Assembly (NCBI GenBank): GCA_016781485.1
Contig: JADDQH010000026.1
Span: forward strand, 1 to 34,684
Direction of reading: 5' to 3'
Origin: Chloroflexota bacterium
Lineage (GTDB): Bacteria > Chloroflexota > Limnocylindria > Limnocylindrales > CSP1-4
DNA length: 34,684 nucleotides
Position numbers and translations under genes: made by a program
In this document: positions 7,740 to 15,352 of the stretch, piece after piece
Position numbering within the stretch: position 1 is the first letter of the stretch
Layout of the letters: the number at the start of each line of letters is the position of its first letter
The notes under the pieces: model-generated
Told to the model about the DNA's origin: nothing
The model's database searches: none
The model's input: the letters and a program-made list of their open reading frames with translations, nothing else

Positions 7740-8168
7740 GTGAACGGATTCCTTCGACTCCTTCTCGCCATCTGGGCGGTCGCCTTTCCGGTGATCTCGT
7801 GCGGCCCGATCCTCCTCGGCGTCAACGAGGGCGCGACGGGTGCGCTCGTCGGCGGCATCGCGGGACTCATCCTCGGCAGCGTGCTGTTCGGGCCCTGGAT
7901 CGTCGGTCTGATCCTGCTCGGCATCGGCGTCTATCTGACGCGTCCTCCGGCCGGATCGCAGCGCGACGTTGAAGGGCAGATCATCGTCGGGTCGCCCGAG
8001 TCGGCGGACCCGCGGCGCGTGGCGGCAGGACGGCACGGCTCGGCTTCGACTGCCGGCACCGACGTGCCTCCGGGCCGGTTCGTCGACGCGCGCCTCATCG
8101 TCGGGCTGGCGCTCCTGATCGGCGGCCTGCTCGTCCTGGTCGCTGTCGCCGGGGGATCGGTGCGCTAG
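7740..8168 (+). CDS. Membrane protein, unknown function
   Basis: A 142-residue protein. GTG at 7740 is preferred because GAGG at 7731-7734 lies at ribosome-site distance and the longer upstream frame is uncharacteristic. Three hydrophobic segments are visible: FLRLLLAIWAVAFPVISCG, a glycine-zipper-like GALVGGIAGLILGSVLFG running into WIVGLILLGIGVYL, and near the C-terminus LIVGLALLIGGLLVLVAVAGG. A polar loop of ~50 residues separates the second and third. No family is recognised. The gene is bracketed by 14-bp direct repeats. Confidence 0.6.
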   Translation: MNGFLRLLLAIWAVAFPVISCGPILLGVNEGATGALVGGIAGLILGSVLFGPWIVGLILLGIGVYLTRPPAGSQRDVEGQIIVGSPESADPRRVAAGRHGSASTAGTDVPPGRFVDARLIVGLALLIGGLLVLVAVAGGSVR

Positions 8169-8346
8169 CGACCGAACGGGTATGCGTCCAGCCGCATGGC
8201 CGCGGCGCTGCGCCTGGACGCCGCGCCCGTCCGCTTGCGAGTACGTGTGCCGACCCGTACCCACCCAGCGCGTACGGCTACGATTCGACGCGTGCGCCGG
8301 GGAGACGCGAGAGGCGGGCGCCGTCAGCCGGGAGGAGAGCAGAAGC

Positions 8347-8616
8347 GTGACAGAAGGGCCCCTCGATCCGGGGGGCGCAGGCGTCATCAAGGTGGGCGCG
8401 TCATACCAGCGGATCAGCCGGTCGGAGGCGCGGCGCCTCGAGGCGGCGGCGATCGCGAGCAACCGGACCGGGGCGGCGATCCTCGTCCATACGGAGGTCG
8501 GGACGTGCGGCCACGAGATCGTGGACCGATACGCGCGGGCGGTCACGGGTGAGGTCGTGGCCGTTGACGCCGGATGGAGCGTCAGCGAGCCGCGGCCAGC
8601 CGACGCCGGAGACTGA
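8347..8616 (+). pseudogene. Chimeric remnant: phosphotriesterase-family middle joined to SDR C-terminus
   Basis: The frame starting at GTG 8347 has a good ribosome site, GGAGGAG at 8331-8337. It reads AGVIKVGASYQRIS, RLEAAAIASNRTGAAILVHTE and GTCGHEIVDR. This is the central part of a phosphotriesterase-family metal-dependent hydrolase, including the metal-bridging Lys in VIKVG and the metal-ligand His in HTE. From about 8533 it becomes RAVTGEVVAVDAGWSV, which matches the C-terminal end of classical short-chain dehydrogenases (YVTGxVxxVDGGW). The phosphotriesterase N-terminal HxH site and later metal ligands are missing, as is the whole SDR Rossmann part. The simplest explanation is an in-frame deletion fusing two genes. 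The 3' end overlaps the end of nagA convergently by 35 bp. Confidence 0.6.
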
Positions 8617-9781
8617 CGCCAGGCGGGGCGCCCGCTCGCCACTCGCCGTCGCGCATCACGCGCCGGATCGCGAGGTCGTCATCCAACTCGACGAGGTCGG
8701 CGCGCTGCCCCGGCGCCAACCGCCCGCGGTCGGAGACCCCGAGCATCGCAAGCGGGTTCCGTGAAGCGGCCGCGACCGCGGCCGGCAGCGAGACGCCCGA
8801 CCTGGCGAGGTTGCGGACGGCGGTGTCGAGGGCGATGATCGAGCCCGCGAGCGCCCCCGTCGAGACGAGCGTGCAGCGGTCGCCGTCCACCTGGACCTCG
8901 AGCCCGCCGATCAGCCCCCGCTTCGCGCCCGTCCCGGCGAGCGGCATCGCGTCACTGACGAGGAGGAGTCGATCGGCGGGTTTCGTGCGGGTCACGATCG
9001 GCCACACCGCGGGGTGGACGTGATGCCCGTCGGCGATGAGTTCGACGTAGACGTCGTCGGCGGCGAGCGCCGCGACCGCGAGCCCGGGCGCGTGGTGGTC
9101 GACGGCGCTCATCGCGTTGAAGAGATGCGTCGTGCTCGTGGCGCCCGCGGCGTATCCCGCGCGCGCTGTGTCGAGGTCGGCAGGGGAGTGCCCAGACGAC
9201 GCTCGGACGCCGCGTCCGCTGAGCCACGCGATCAGCTCGACGCCGCCCGGGACGTCCGGTGCGACAGTCATCAACCGCAATCCCTCGAGCAGCGGCTCGA
9301 GCTCGGCCCGATCGACCTCCGACGGCGGCCGGATGAACGCCGCGTTCTGCGCGCCCTTCTTCGCCGCGGAGATGAACGGCCCCTCCAGGTTGAAGCCGAG
9401 CGGCGCGGCGCCGTCGACCGGTGCACGCGGCACCCACTCGCGGACTCGCGCCGCGAACGCAACGAGGTCGGGCAGCGACGCCGTGACAGCGGTCGGCAGG
9501 AAGGAGGTCACCCCGCGCCGCAGGAGGGCGCGTGCCATCCCGTCCAGGTCGCCGATCTCCCCCATCGCATCGTGGCCTCCCCAGCCGTGGACGTGGACAT
9601 CGACGAACCCGGGAGCGATGAATGCGTCCGACGGCTCCGCGCTGCCGGGCGAGTCGGCGTCGTCCTCGAGCTCGACTTCGGCGATCCGGTCGCCGTCGAT
9701 CCGGATCCGTCCCGCCGCGACCCGGTCGTCCAGGACCAGCCGTCCGCGGACGACTTCGGGCCGGTCGGCCTCAGGCGCCAT
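8582..9781 (-). CDS. nagA: N-acetylglucosamine-6-phosphate deacetylase
   Basis: A 399-residue amidohydrolase that converts GlcNAc-6-phosphate to glucosamine-6-phosphate plus acetate in the cytoplasm. Metal and substrate motifs are in order: GFVDVHVHGWGG (H63, H65), GFNLEGPF with the metal-ligand Glu, SSGHSPAD, STTHLFNAM, IADGHHVHP and LLVSDAMPLAGTG with the catalytic Asp. ATG at 9781 follows GAGGGA at about 5 bases; a TTG at 9793 overlaps the stop of gntR and is the alternative. It is the last gene of the minus-strand amino-sugar operon, directly behind gntR and nearly touching it, so it is probably translationally coupled. Length and motifs are normal, suggesting it is functional. Confidence 0.95.
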   Translation of the reverse strand: MAPEADRPEVVRGRLVLDDRVAAGRIRIDGDRIAEVELEDDADSPGSAEPSDAFIAPGFVDVHVHGWGGHDAMGEIGDLDGMARALLRRGVTSFLPTAVTASLPDLVAFAARVREWVPRAPVDGAAPLGFNLEGPFISAAKKGAQNAAFIRPPSEVDRAELEPLLEGLRLMTVAPDVPGGVELIAWLSGRGVRASSGHSPADLDTARAGYAAGATSTTHLFNAMSAVDHHAPGLAVAALAADDVYVELIADGHHVHPAVWPIVTRTKPADRLLLVSDAMPLAGTGAKRGLIGGLEVQVDGDRCTLVSTGALAGSIIALDTAVRNLARSGVSLPAAVAAASRNPLAMLGVSDRGRLAPGQRADLVELDDDLAIRRVMRDGEWRAGAPPGVSLRRRLAAAR

Positions 9782-9789
9782 CCGGTCCC

Positions 9790-10548
9790 TCAACCGCCAG
9801 CGAGTGGCTCAGGCGCATCCGGTCCGAGCGGGCGCTCCACATCGAACGAGACATCGAGCGCGTACCGGTCGCCGGGGTAGCGCGACTCCGTGGCCTCGAT
9901 CCGCCGTCCGTGGGTGTCGAGGATCACGCGGCGTTCCACGAGCAGCGGCTCGCCCGGGCGGACGCCGAGGAGCTCGCTGTCCTCGGTGCTCGCCGGCTCC
10001 GCCGTGATCGTGCCCGTCCCGCGTCTCAGGACGTATCCACCGCGCGCGAGCGCTTCGTGCAGCGAGCCGTGGACGAGGTCGGCTGCCATCACGACGTCTG
10101 CGACCCCCGGGTCAAGGACGGCTGTCTCCATCGCGATGGGTACGTCGTCGGCGAGTCGCAGCCGTCGGACGGAGACGACGGGGTCGCCTGCGGCGAACTC
10201 GAGACTCGCGGCCTCCGTGCGGGTGGAGGGGCGGACCTCGCGGGTCAGCAGCCGTGAGGTCGGGATGCGCCCACGTCGCTGCATCTCGCGCGAGAACGTC
10301 ATCAACCGATCGGCGCGGCGATGGACCGGCGGCTGCGCCACATAGCTGCCGCGGCCGGGATGACGGACGATCAACCCCTCCTCGGCGAGCCGCTGCATGG
10401 CGTTGCGTGCGGTCATCCGGCTGACGCCGAACTCCGCGCACAGCTCGGCATCGGACGGCAGCTCGTCCCCGGGCCGGAGCGCCTCGATCCGTTCGCGCAG
10501 CGCCTGCTCGATCCGGCGGTACTGGGGGAGCTGGGCGACCAGCGTCAT
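9790..10548 (-). CDS. GntR/HutC-family transcriptional regulator of the amino-sugar genes (NagR/DasR-like)
   Basis: A 252-residue regulator. The N-terminal winged helix-turn-helix is YRRIEQALRERIEAL, ELPSDAELCAEFGVSRMT, NAMQRLAEEGLIVRHPGRGS. It is followed by a UTRA effector domain (FSREMQRRGRIPTSRLL ... VSVRRLRLADDVPIAMET ... LLVERRVILDTHGRRIEATESRY). NagR/DasR members bind glucosamine-6-P or GlcNAc-6-P and repress nag genes. ATG at 10548 overlaps the upstream ROK stop in an ATGA arrangement; a longer frame upstream is only the shadow of ROK sequence. A candidate operator is the palindrome at 13501-13520, whose GTCTAG/CTAGAC halves recall DasR/NagR sites. Confidence 0.9.
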   Translation of the reverse strand: MTLVAQLPQYRRIEQALRERIEALRPGDELPSDAELCAEFGVSRMTARNAMQRLAEEGLIVRHPGRGSYVAQPPVHRRADRLMTFSREMQRRGRIPTSRLLTREVRPSTRTEAASLEFAAGDPVVSVRRLRLADDVPIAMETAVLDPGVADVVMAADLVHGSLHEALARGGYVLRRGTGTITAEPASTEDSELLGVRPGEPLLVERRVILDTHGRRIEATESRYPGDRYALDVSFDVERPLGPDAPEPLAGG

Positions 10549-10880
10549 GCCACGCTCTGCTCCGCCCGGGCGAGATGCCGCCCCGCCTCCTCGCCGCGTT
10601 CGGCACCGTGCACTGCAGCGCCGATCGCGCCTGCCCACGTGCCGAGCTCGGCGGCCATGAGCTCCACCTCGTCGAGTGACGTGACCAGGACGCGGCGTCG
10701 GAGCTCCTCGCGGATGGGCGCGAAGAGCAACTCGCCCGCCGCCGCGACGCCGCCGCCGATGACGATCCGGTCCGGTGAGATCAGCACGATGAGGTTGGCG
10801 ATGCACATCCCGAGATACCGTCCCACATCCGCCGATCCGCGGAGCGCTCGAGCGCCGCCCCGCCGGGCCGCCTCCACGGC
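10545..10880 (-). pseudogene. C-terminal remnant of a ROK-family sugar kinase
   Basis: About 110 residues remain, including GRYLGMCIANLIVLISP followed by DRIVIGGGVAAAGELLFAPI and the ending ELMAAELGTWAGAIGAAV. This is the C-terminal half of ROK kinases (glucokinase or GlcNAc kinase), where SPDRIVIGGG is diagnostic. The N-terminal DIGGTK phosphate loop, catalytic Asp and zinc CxCGxxGC motif are missing. At 10827-10840 the hexamer ATCCGC occurs twice, 8 bp apart, with coding-like residues in different frames on each side (ALERSAD versus VGRYLG); this suggests an extra frame-changing duplication. Its TGA overlaps the gntR ATG, so it was once coupled to gntR. It cannot be an active kinase as read. 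Confidence 0.75.
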
Positions 10881-10885
10881 CGGCA

Positions 10886-11335
10886 TCCGCGGACCTTCTC
10901 GTCGTCGCTCAGGTACGCGTTCTCGAAGATGACCTTGACGATCGCGCCCCCGGCGTGCGCGACCTCGACCACCGCGGCGATATCCCGCTGCACGTCCTCG
11001 TCGCGACCGGACTTGAGGGCGGCGATGTCCATCACCATGTCCAGCTCGGTCGCGCCGTCCTCCAACGCCCGACTCGCCTCGTAGACCTTCGTGTCCGTGC
11101 GGTGGCTCCCGTGCGGGAACCCTACGACGGTGCCGACGGCCACGTCCGTGCCTGCGAGGATCTCCGTGGCCTTCCTGACGTCCGGCGGCCGGACGCAGAC
11201 CGATGCGACGTCGTACTCCGCCGCCAGGCGGCACCCGTCCTCGATGAAGCGGTCGTCGAGCTCGGGTCGGAGCAGCGAATGGTCGATGGTCTTGGCGACG
11301 TCGCGGTAGGAGAGGCGCTCGAGCAGGTCGGTCAT
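10886..11335 (-). pseudogene. deoC: N-terminal remnant of deoxyribose-phosphate aldolase (DeoC-like)
   Basis: About 150 residues are intact: KTIDHSLLRPELDD, SVCVRPPDVRKA, VGTVVGFPHGSHRTDTKVYE, ATELDMVMDIAALKSG and IVKVIFENAYLSDDEKVRGC. After that the protein should continue to the Schiff-base lysine motif VKTSTGF, but the sequence runs into ROK kinase sequence near 10870-10885 in another frame. The enzyme family cleaves deoxyribose-5-phosphate into glyceraldehyde-3-phosphate and acetaldehyde. Without the Schiff-base lysine it should be inactive. Its ATG at 11335 overlaps the stop of the upstream isomerase (TGATG), so it was an operon member. The junction may be a real deletion or an assembly collapse. 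Confidence 0.8.
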
Positions 11336-12258
11336 CAGGACTCCTTCGGGATGTAGGGGCGGAGCACGTCGCGCGCGATCAGGAAGCCGCGCTTCACGAG
11401 GGCGTCGGTGCCCTCGAAGTCGTGGTCCTCATGCTCGATGATCACGTCGCCGTCGTACCCCGCGCGGTAGAGCGCGGCCATGATCCTGTCCCACTCGGCA
11501 TCGCCCAGGCCCGGGAGGCGCGGGACCTGCCAACCCACGCCGCCCGACAGCGTCCCCCGCTCGTACAGGCCGTCGCGGTCGATCAACACGTCCTTCGCCT
11601 GGACGTGGAGGATGTGGGGTCCGAACTCGCGGATGAACCGCTCCTGATCGATCATCAGCCAGACGAGGTGCGACGGGTCGTAGTTCAGCCCGACGGTCCC
11701 GCCCCACGCCTCGATGATCCGGCGCCAGATGTACGGCGACCAGGCGATGTTGTGGCCGCCCGGCCACTCGTCCCTGCTGAAGATCATCGGGCAGTTCTCG
11801 ATCGTGATCCTCACCCCCTGGTCCTGGGCGAACCGCACGATGTCGGGCCAGACCCGCAGTGCCTCATCCCAGTTCTCGTCCTGGGTCTTCGACTGATCGC
11901 CGCCCATGAACGTGTTGACGAACGGGACGCCCATCCGGCCGGCCGCCACCATGACCTGCTTCAGGTGCCCGATGACGGTCTCCCGGTGGGCCGGGTCGGG
12001 ATGCAGAGGGTTGGGGTAATACCCGAGCCCGGAGATCGAGAGGCCGTGGCCGGAGATCTCGTCGACGATCTCCCTGGCCTGCGTGTCGGAGAGGTTCTCG
12101 ACGTCGATGTGCGAGGTGCCGGCGTAGCGGCGGCTCGGCCCGGTCGAGCGAGGCCAGCACGCGATCTCCAGGCTGTCGAAGCCACTGGCAGCCGCCCAGC
12201 CCGCGACCTCCATCAGGGGCGTGTCCGGGAGCGGTGCGGTCAAGAACCCCAGCCTCAT
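11335..12258 (-). CDS. Sugar phosphate isomerase/epimerase (AP endonuclease-2-like TIM barrel)
   Basis: A 307-residue xylose-isomerase-like TIM barrel. It starts MRLGFLTAPLPD and carries GWAAASGFDSLEIACW, GLSISGLGYYPNPLH, RMGVPFVNTFMGG, ITIENCPM (metal-ligand Glu), GLNYDPSHLVW (metal-ligand Asp and His), HILHVQAKDV and GDVIIEHEDHDFEG. These fit the divalent-metal isomerase/epimerase group that often accompanies Gfo/Idh/MocA oxidoreductases in sugar and inositol catabolism. ATG at 12258 is fixed by GAGGGAGG about 10 bases upstream; the longer frame lies inside the preceding gene. It is one base from the oxidoreductase stop and overlaps deoC, so it is a true operon member. The exact substrate is unknown. 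Confidence 0.85.
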   Translation of the reverse strand: MRLGFLTAPLPDTPLMEVAGWAAASGFDSLEIACWPRSTGPSRRYAGTSHIDVENLSDTQAREIVDEISGHGLSISGLGYYPNPLHPDPAHRETVIGHLKQVMVAAGRMGVPFVNTFMGGDQSKTQDENWDEALRVWPDIVRFAQDQGVRITIENCPMIFSRDEWPGGHNIAWSPYIWRRIIEAWGGTVGLNYDPSHLVWLMIDQERFIREFGPHILHVQAKDVLIDRDGLYERGTLSGGVGWQVPRLPGLGDAEWDRIMAALYRAGYDGDVIIEHEDHDFEGTDALVKRGFLIARDVLRPYIPKES

Positions 12259-12259
12259 G

Positions 12260-13465
12260 TCAGCGCAACCTCCCTCGTCGCGAGATCGATCCCACCGGCT
12301 GTGGCGACTCGACCCGGCGCACATCCACCCATCGGCCCTCCCGAGCGCTCTCCGCGACGGCGTCGCCAACGAGCATCTCCTCGTGCCCGTCCGCGAACGT
12401 GGCGTACGGCGGACGATCCGAGGTCCCGCCGGCGACGACGTCCGCGTAGACGGAGCGGAACAGTGCGGCGAACGTGTCCGCGAACCCCTCGACGTGCCCG
12501 CCCGGGAGCGCGGTCACCGATCGCCCCGCCGGTGCCATCAGCGCAGGGTCGCGGAACACGATCTCGTTCGGCCGCTCACGATGGCCGACCCACATCTGGT
12601 CGGGTTGCTCGGAGTCCCACGCGGCGGCGGCCATCGATCCATCGATCTCGTACTGCAACGAGTTCTTGCGCCCAGCGCTCAGCTGGGAGATCGCGACGAG
12701 GCCGCGCGCGCCGTTCTCGTACCGGAGGAGGATCGTCGCCACGTCCTCGGTCCGGATCTCCCTCGGGACGGTCTCCGTCGTGCGCTCGAGCGAGAACGTT
12801 TCGACCGGTCCCGCAGGCTGCAGGCGGACCGGGATGAACGTCGCGAGATCCGCCATCACGGCCGCGACGCGCTGGCCGGTGACGAAGCTCGTCAGGTCGA
12901 GCCAGTGCGATCCGATGTCGCCGACTGCGCGAAGCGCGCCTCCCTGCTCGGGCTCGAGCCGCCAGTTCCAGTCGGTCTGGTGCAGGAGCCAGTCCTGGAA
13001 GTAGTGACCGGTGACGAGTCGGACATCCCCCAACGCGCCACCCGCCACGAGCTCGCGGAGGTGCTGGTTCAGGGGATAGAAGCGGATGTTGAAGTTGACG
13101 GCGGCGACTCGCCCGCTGTGTGCGGCGAGTGCAACGAGCTCGGCCGACTGGTCCGACGTCATCGCCAGGGGCTTCTCACACATGACGTGCCGCCCGGCGG
13201 CGAGGATCTCGCACACCTGCGGGTAGTGAAGGTGGTTCGGAGAGGTCACGTGGACGACCTGGACCCGGTCGTCCGACAGGAGCTCGCCGAGGCTGCCATA
13301 CGCGCGCGGCACGCCGAGTCGAGCGGCTCGGTCCGCGGCGCGGTCGGGCGTCGAACCGAGCAGGCCATGCACGCTGACGCCGATCCGACGCAGCGCCTCG
13401 ATGTGGACGGTCCCGATGAACCCGCTGCCGATGACGGCCACGCCGACATCGCTCACACGCGCCAT
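12260..13465 (-). CDS. Gfo/Idh/MocA-family NAD(P)-dependent oxidoreductase
   Basis: A 401-residue sugar dehydrogenase. The N-terminal Rossmann fold has VGVAVIGSGFIGTVHIEAL (GxGxxG), then VHVTSPNHLHYPQV and HVMCEKPLAMT with the catalytic EKP lysine. The C-terminal alpha/beta domain includes GDIGSHWLDLTSFVTG (catalytic GxHxxD pattern) and ends with EEMLVGDAVAESAREGRWVD. Members oxidise or epimerise sugars and inositols. The ATG at 13465 follows GGGAGGGG about 9 bases upstream. It is the first gene after the palindromic operator at 13501-13520 and leads the isomerase-deoC-ROK-gntR-nagA transcript. Confidence 0.92.
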   Translation of the reverse strand: MARVSDVGVAVIGSGFIGTVHIEALRRIGVSVHGLLGSTPDRAADRAARLGVPRAYGSLGELLSDDRVQVVHVTSPNHLHYPQVCEILAAGRHVMCEKPLAMTSDQSAELVALAAHSGRVAAVNFNIRFYPLNQHLRELVAGGALGDVRLVTGHYFQDWLLHQTDWNWRLEPEQGGALRAVGDIGSHWLDLTSFVTGQRVAAVMADLATFIPVRLQPAGPVETFSLERTTETVPREIRTEDVATILLRYENGARGLVAISQLSAGRKNSLQYEIDGSMAAAAWDSEQPDQMWVGHRERPNEIVFRDPALMAPAGRSVTALPGGHVEGFADTFAALFRSVYADVVAGGTSDRPPYATFADGHEEMLVGDAVAESAREGRWVDVRRVESPQPVGSISRRGRLR

Positions 13466-13500
13466 CGCGGTAGGCCCCTCCCGTCTGCCTGCTGTCGTGA

Positions 13501-13520
13501 CCGTCTAGATGACTAGACGG
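13501..13520. promoter_or_regulatory. Perfect inverted repeat, candidate GntR operator
   Basis: CCGTCTAG-ATGA-CTAGACGG is an 8-bp perfect inverted repeat with a 4-base spacer, 36 bases upstream of the oxidoreductase ATG and within the nagB-oxidoreductase gap (13466-13602). The half site GTCTAG/CTAGAC is the core seen in DasR/NagR operators of the TGGTCTAGACCA type, with wider spacing here. Four Ts follow on the plus strand, but no plus-strand gene precedes it, so a terminator role is unlikely. Confidence 0.55.
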
Positions 13521-13602
13521 TTTTGCGGCGCACATCGTGCCACATGCGGACGCCGAACGAGTGCCGCGCTGCCCGCGACCCCGTGAACCTATCGCGGCCG
13601 CG

Positions 13603-14343
13603 TCACCGGGTGCTGTCGAGTGCCGTCGCGGCCGGCTCGTCCGCGATCACGCGAAGGCGGGGGTGTCGTCGCAGGAACGAGGCTGGGCAGCCGGGATCCT
13701 CGGGGCCCAGCAGGGCGCGCGCGAGCACCTCGGCTTTCCGCTCCCCGGTGACGAGCAGCCAGACTTGGCGCGACGCGAGGATCCGATCGAGTCCGAGCGT
13801 GATCCCGGCGACGGGGGCGCGTCGGGCTCCGTACCGCTCCGTGGCGACCTCGCGGGTCGGCTCGGTCAAGGGGATGACGCGCGTCGGGCTATCGGCTGTC
13901 GAGCCGGGCTCGTTCATGCCGACATGTCCGTTCGCGCCGAGCCCGAGCAGGGTGAGGTCGAGGCCGTCCGCGGCGATGGCGTCGAGATCGGCGGCCGCCT
14001 CCTCCGGCGCCGACTCATCGACGCGGACGGGGTGGAAGGCCATCGGCGGCGGATCGACTCGATCGATGAGCTCGCGCCGCAGCCGCGCGTCGCAGCGCGC
14101 AGGATCGTCGGCCGGGAGGCCGACGTACTCGTCGAGGAGGAGGATCGTCGCCTGCCCGAGCGACGCCTCGCCTCGCGCCAACGCATCGACGAGCGACATG
14201 TAGACCGGCGCGGGCGTATCCCCGGTCGGGAGGCAGAGGCGCAGGCGGGGGTTCGCGCGCAGGCATGCCACGAGATCCGCGGCGACGCGCCCCGCCCACT
14301 CCTCGGAGGGAAGGACCTCGAGGAACTCGAGCCCGGGCGTCAC
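13603..14343 (-). CDS. nagB: Glucosamine-6-phosphate deaminase
   Basis: A 246-residue protein of the NagB/6-phosphogluconolactonase fold. It converts glucosamine-6-phosphate to fructose-6-phosphate and ammonia. LCLPTGDTPAPVYMSL is the phosphate loop, ILLLDEYVGLP holds the catalytic Asp/Glu pair (D71, E72), and LLGLGANGHVGMNEPG contains the ring-opening His. GERKAEVLARAL and CPASFLRRHPRLRVIAD close the fold. A 6-phosphogluconolactonase would lack MNEPG, so NagB is favoured, and nagA and a NagR-like regulator nearby support it. Start is GTG at 14343, only 6 bases after the preceding TAG and without a clear ribosome site, implying coupling to the truncated upstream gene. Confidence 0.9.
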   Translation of the reverse strand: MTPGLEFLEVLPSEEWAGRVAADLVACLRANPRLRLCLPTGDTPAPVYMSLVDALARGEASLGQATILLLDEYVGLPADDPARCDARLRRELIDRVDPPPMAFHPVRVDESAPEEAAADLDAIAADGLDLTLLGLGANGHVGMNEPGSTADSPTRVIPLTEPTREVATERYGARRAPVAGITLGLDRILASRQVWLLVTGERKAEVLARALLGPEDPGCPASFLRRHPRLRVIADEPAATALDSTR

Positions 14344-14349
14344 CGCGGG

Positions 14350-15012
14350 CTACGAGCCGGCGACGACGCGATCGACGAAGTCGCCGCTCGAGCGGTCCTT
14401 CAGGATCAGCTTCTGACGGCCGTCCGGCAGGATCTCGCGCTTGATCACGACGTGCCCGTCATACGTCTCGGGCTGCGTCCCGATCCGCGGCGTCGTCCCT
14501 CCGCGCCACTCGAACAGCTCGATCGGTTCCCAGCGCCGGTTCTTCGCTGACCGGTAGGCCGCGGCCATGATCGCGTTGACGACGTACCCGTCGTAGAACG
14601 TCTCCTGCGGCGCCCGGCCCTCCTCGAGCGCCCCGAACATGTCGGTGAACATGTCCACGTAGCCGAGCTCGGACACTTCGTCGCCCACCGGGAACAGCCA
14701 GCCCTTCTCGGTCTCCGCCTTCTCTGCCACGTAGCCCCTGCTTCCGCCGGCCGTGAACATCTCGAAGCCGGTACGCAGGAAGTGGTCCATCCAGATCGTC
14801 CCGTGCGTCCCCGCCACCTCGTCACGCAGGTCCATGCCGCCCCGGAACGTCCAGCTCACCTCGAACTGTCCGAGCGCGCCTGACTCGAATCTGATGAGAG
14901 CGACGGCATTGTCCTCGTCGGAGATCGGGTGGACGAGCGTGGAGGTGTGGCACACGACCTCGACAGGCCGATTCCCCTTGCCGACGAAGTTCGTCGCTGC
15001 ATCCCCGGACTC
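14350..15012 (-). pseudogene. C-terminal remnant of a second Gfo/Idh/MocA oxidoreductase
   Basis: About 215 residues of the C-terminal substrate domain survive: [72 protein letters not shown] and [18 protein letters not shown]. The N-terminal Rossmann half with GxGxxG and EKP motifs is absent. Homologous-looking sequence begins only about 15012; beyond it the frame stays open without a convincing start and becomes Pro/Arg-rich. GTG at 14955 is the only start-like codon inside the conserved part. It would have been the first gene of the nagB operon. As read it cannot bind NAD. Confidence 0.7.
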
Positions 15013-15183
15013 CCTCTCGCGTGGTGCGGGGATTCTAGTGGCGCCGGCACCTGCGGCTGCCTGGCAGGCAGAGCCGGCTCACGCCGGGGGTCGGGTCGTG
15101 ACCGCTCTCGCGTGATGGAGCGACAGGGAAGGGGGCAGGGGCTAGGCTGTCCTCCCTTGATCTCGCTGCCGGAGGTCCGCCTG

Positions 15184-15267
15184 GTGCGCAAGTTCATCCT
15201 CGGGTTCCTCGTCGCGATCGCGATCGTCATCGTCCTGCTCGTCCAATGCACGCGCGCGATCTTCTGA
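15184..15267 (+). CDS. 27-residue single-pass membrane peptide
   Basis: GTG at 15184 is preceded by GGAGG at 15171-15175 (spacing 8) and by a TAGGCT -10-like box at 15143-15148. The peptide reads VRKFILGFLVAIAIVIVL followed by LVQCTRAIF: two basic residues, one membrane helix and a short tail with one Cys. Such tiny proteins are usually missed by gene callers. Function is unknown. It lies between the truncated oxidoreductase (divergent) and the dehalogenase-like gene. Confidence 0.4.
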   Translation: MRKFILGFLVAIAIVIVLLVQCTRAIF

Positions 15268-15352
15268 TCCGCGCGCACGTGGTGGACCCGCAGTACGCGA
15301 GCAGGAGACGCAGCGCTGCGCATGGCTCCCCGGCAGTTGCCGCCGACCGAAG

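Noticed and set aside
13501-13524. Palindrome plus TTTT as a plus-strand terminator
   Set aside because: No plus-strand gene precedes it; it sits in the promoter position of the minus-strand oxidoreductase.
13530-13555. TGGCAC on the minus strand upstream of the oxidoreductase as a sigma-54 -24/-12 promoter
   Set aside because: The -12 TTGC element is not at the required spacing, and no sigma-54 activator is seen.
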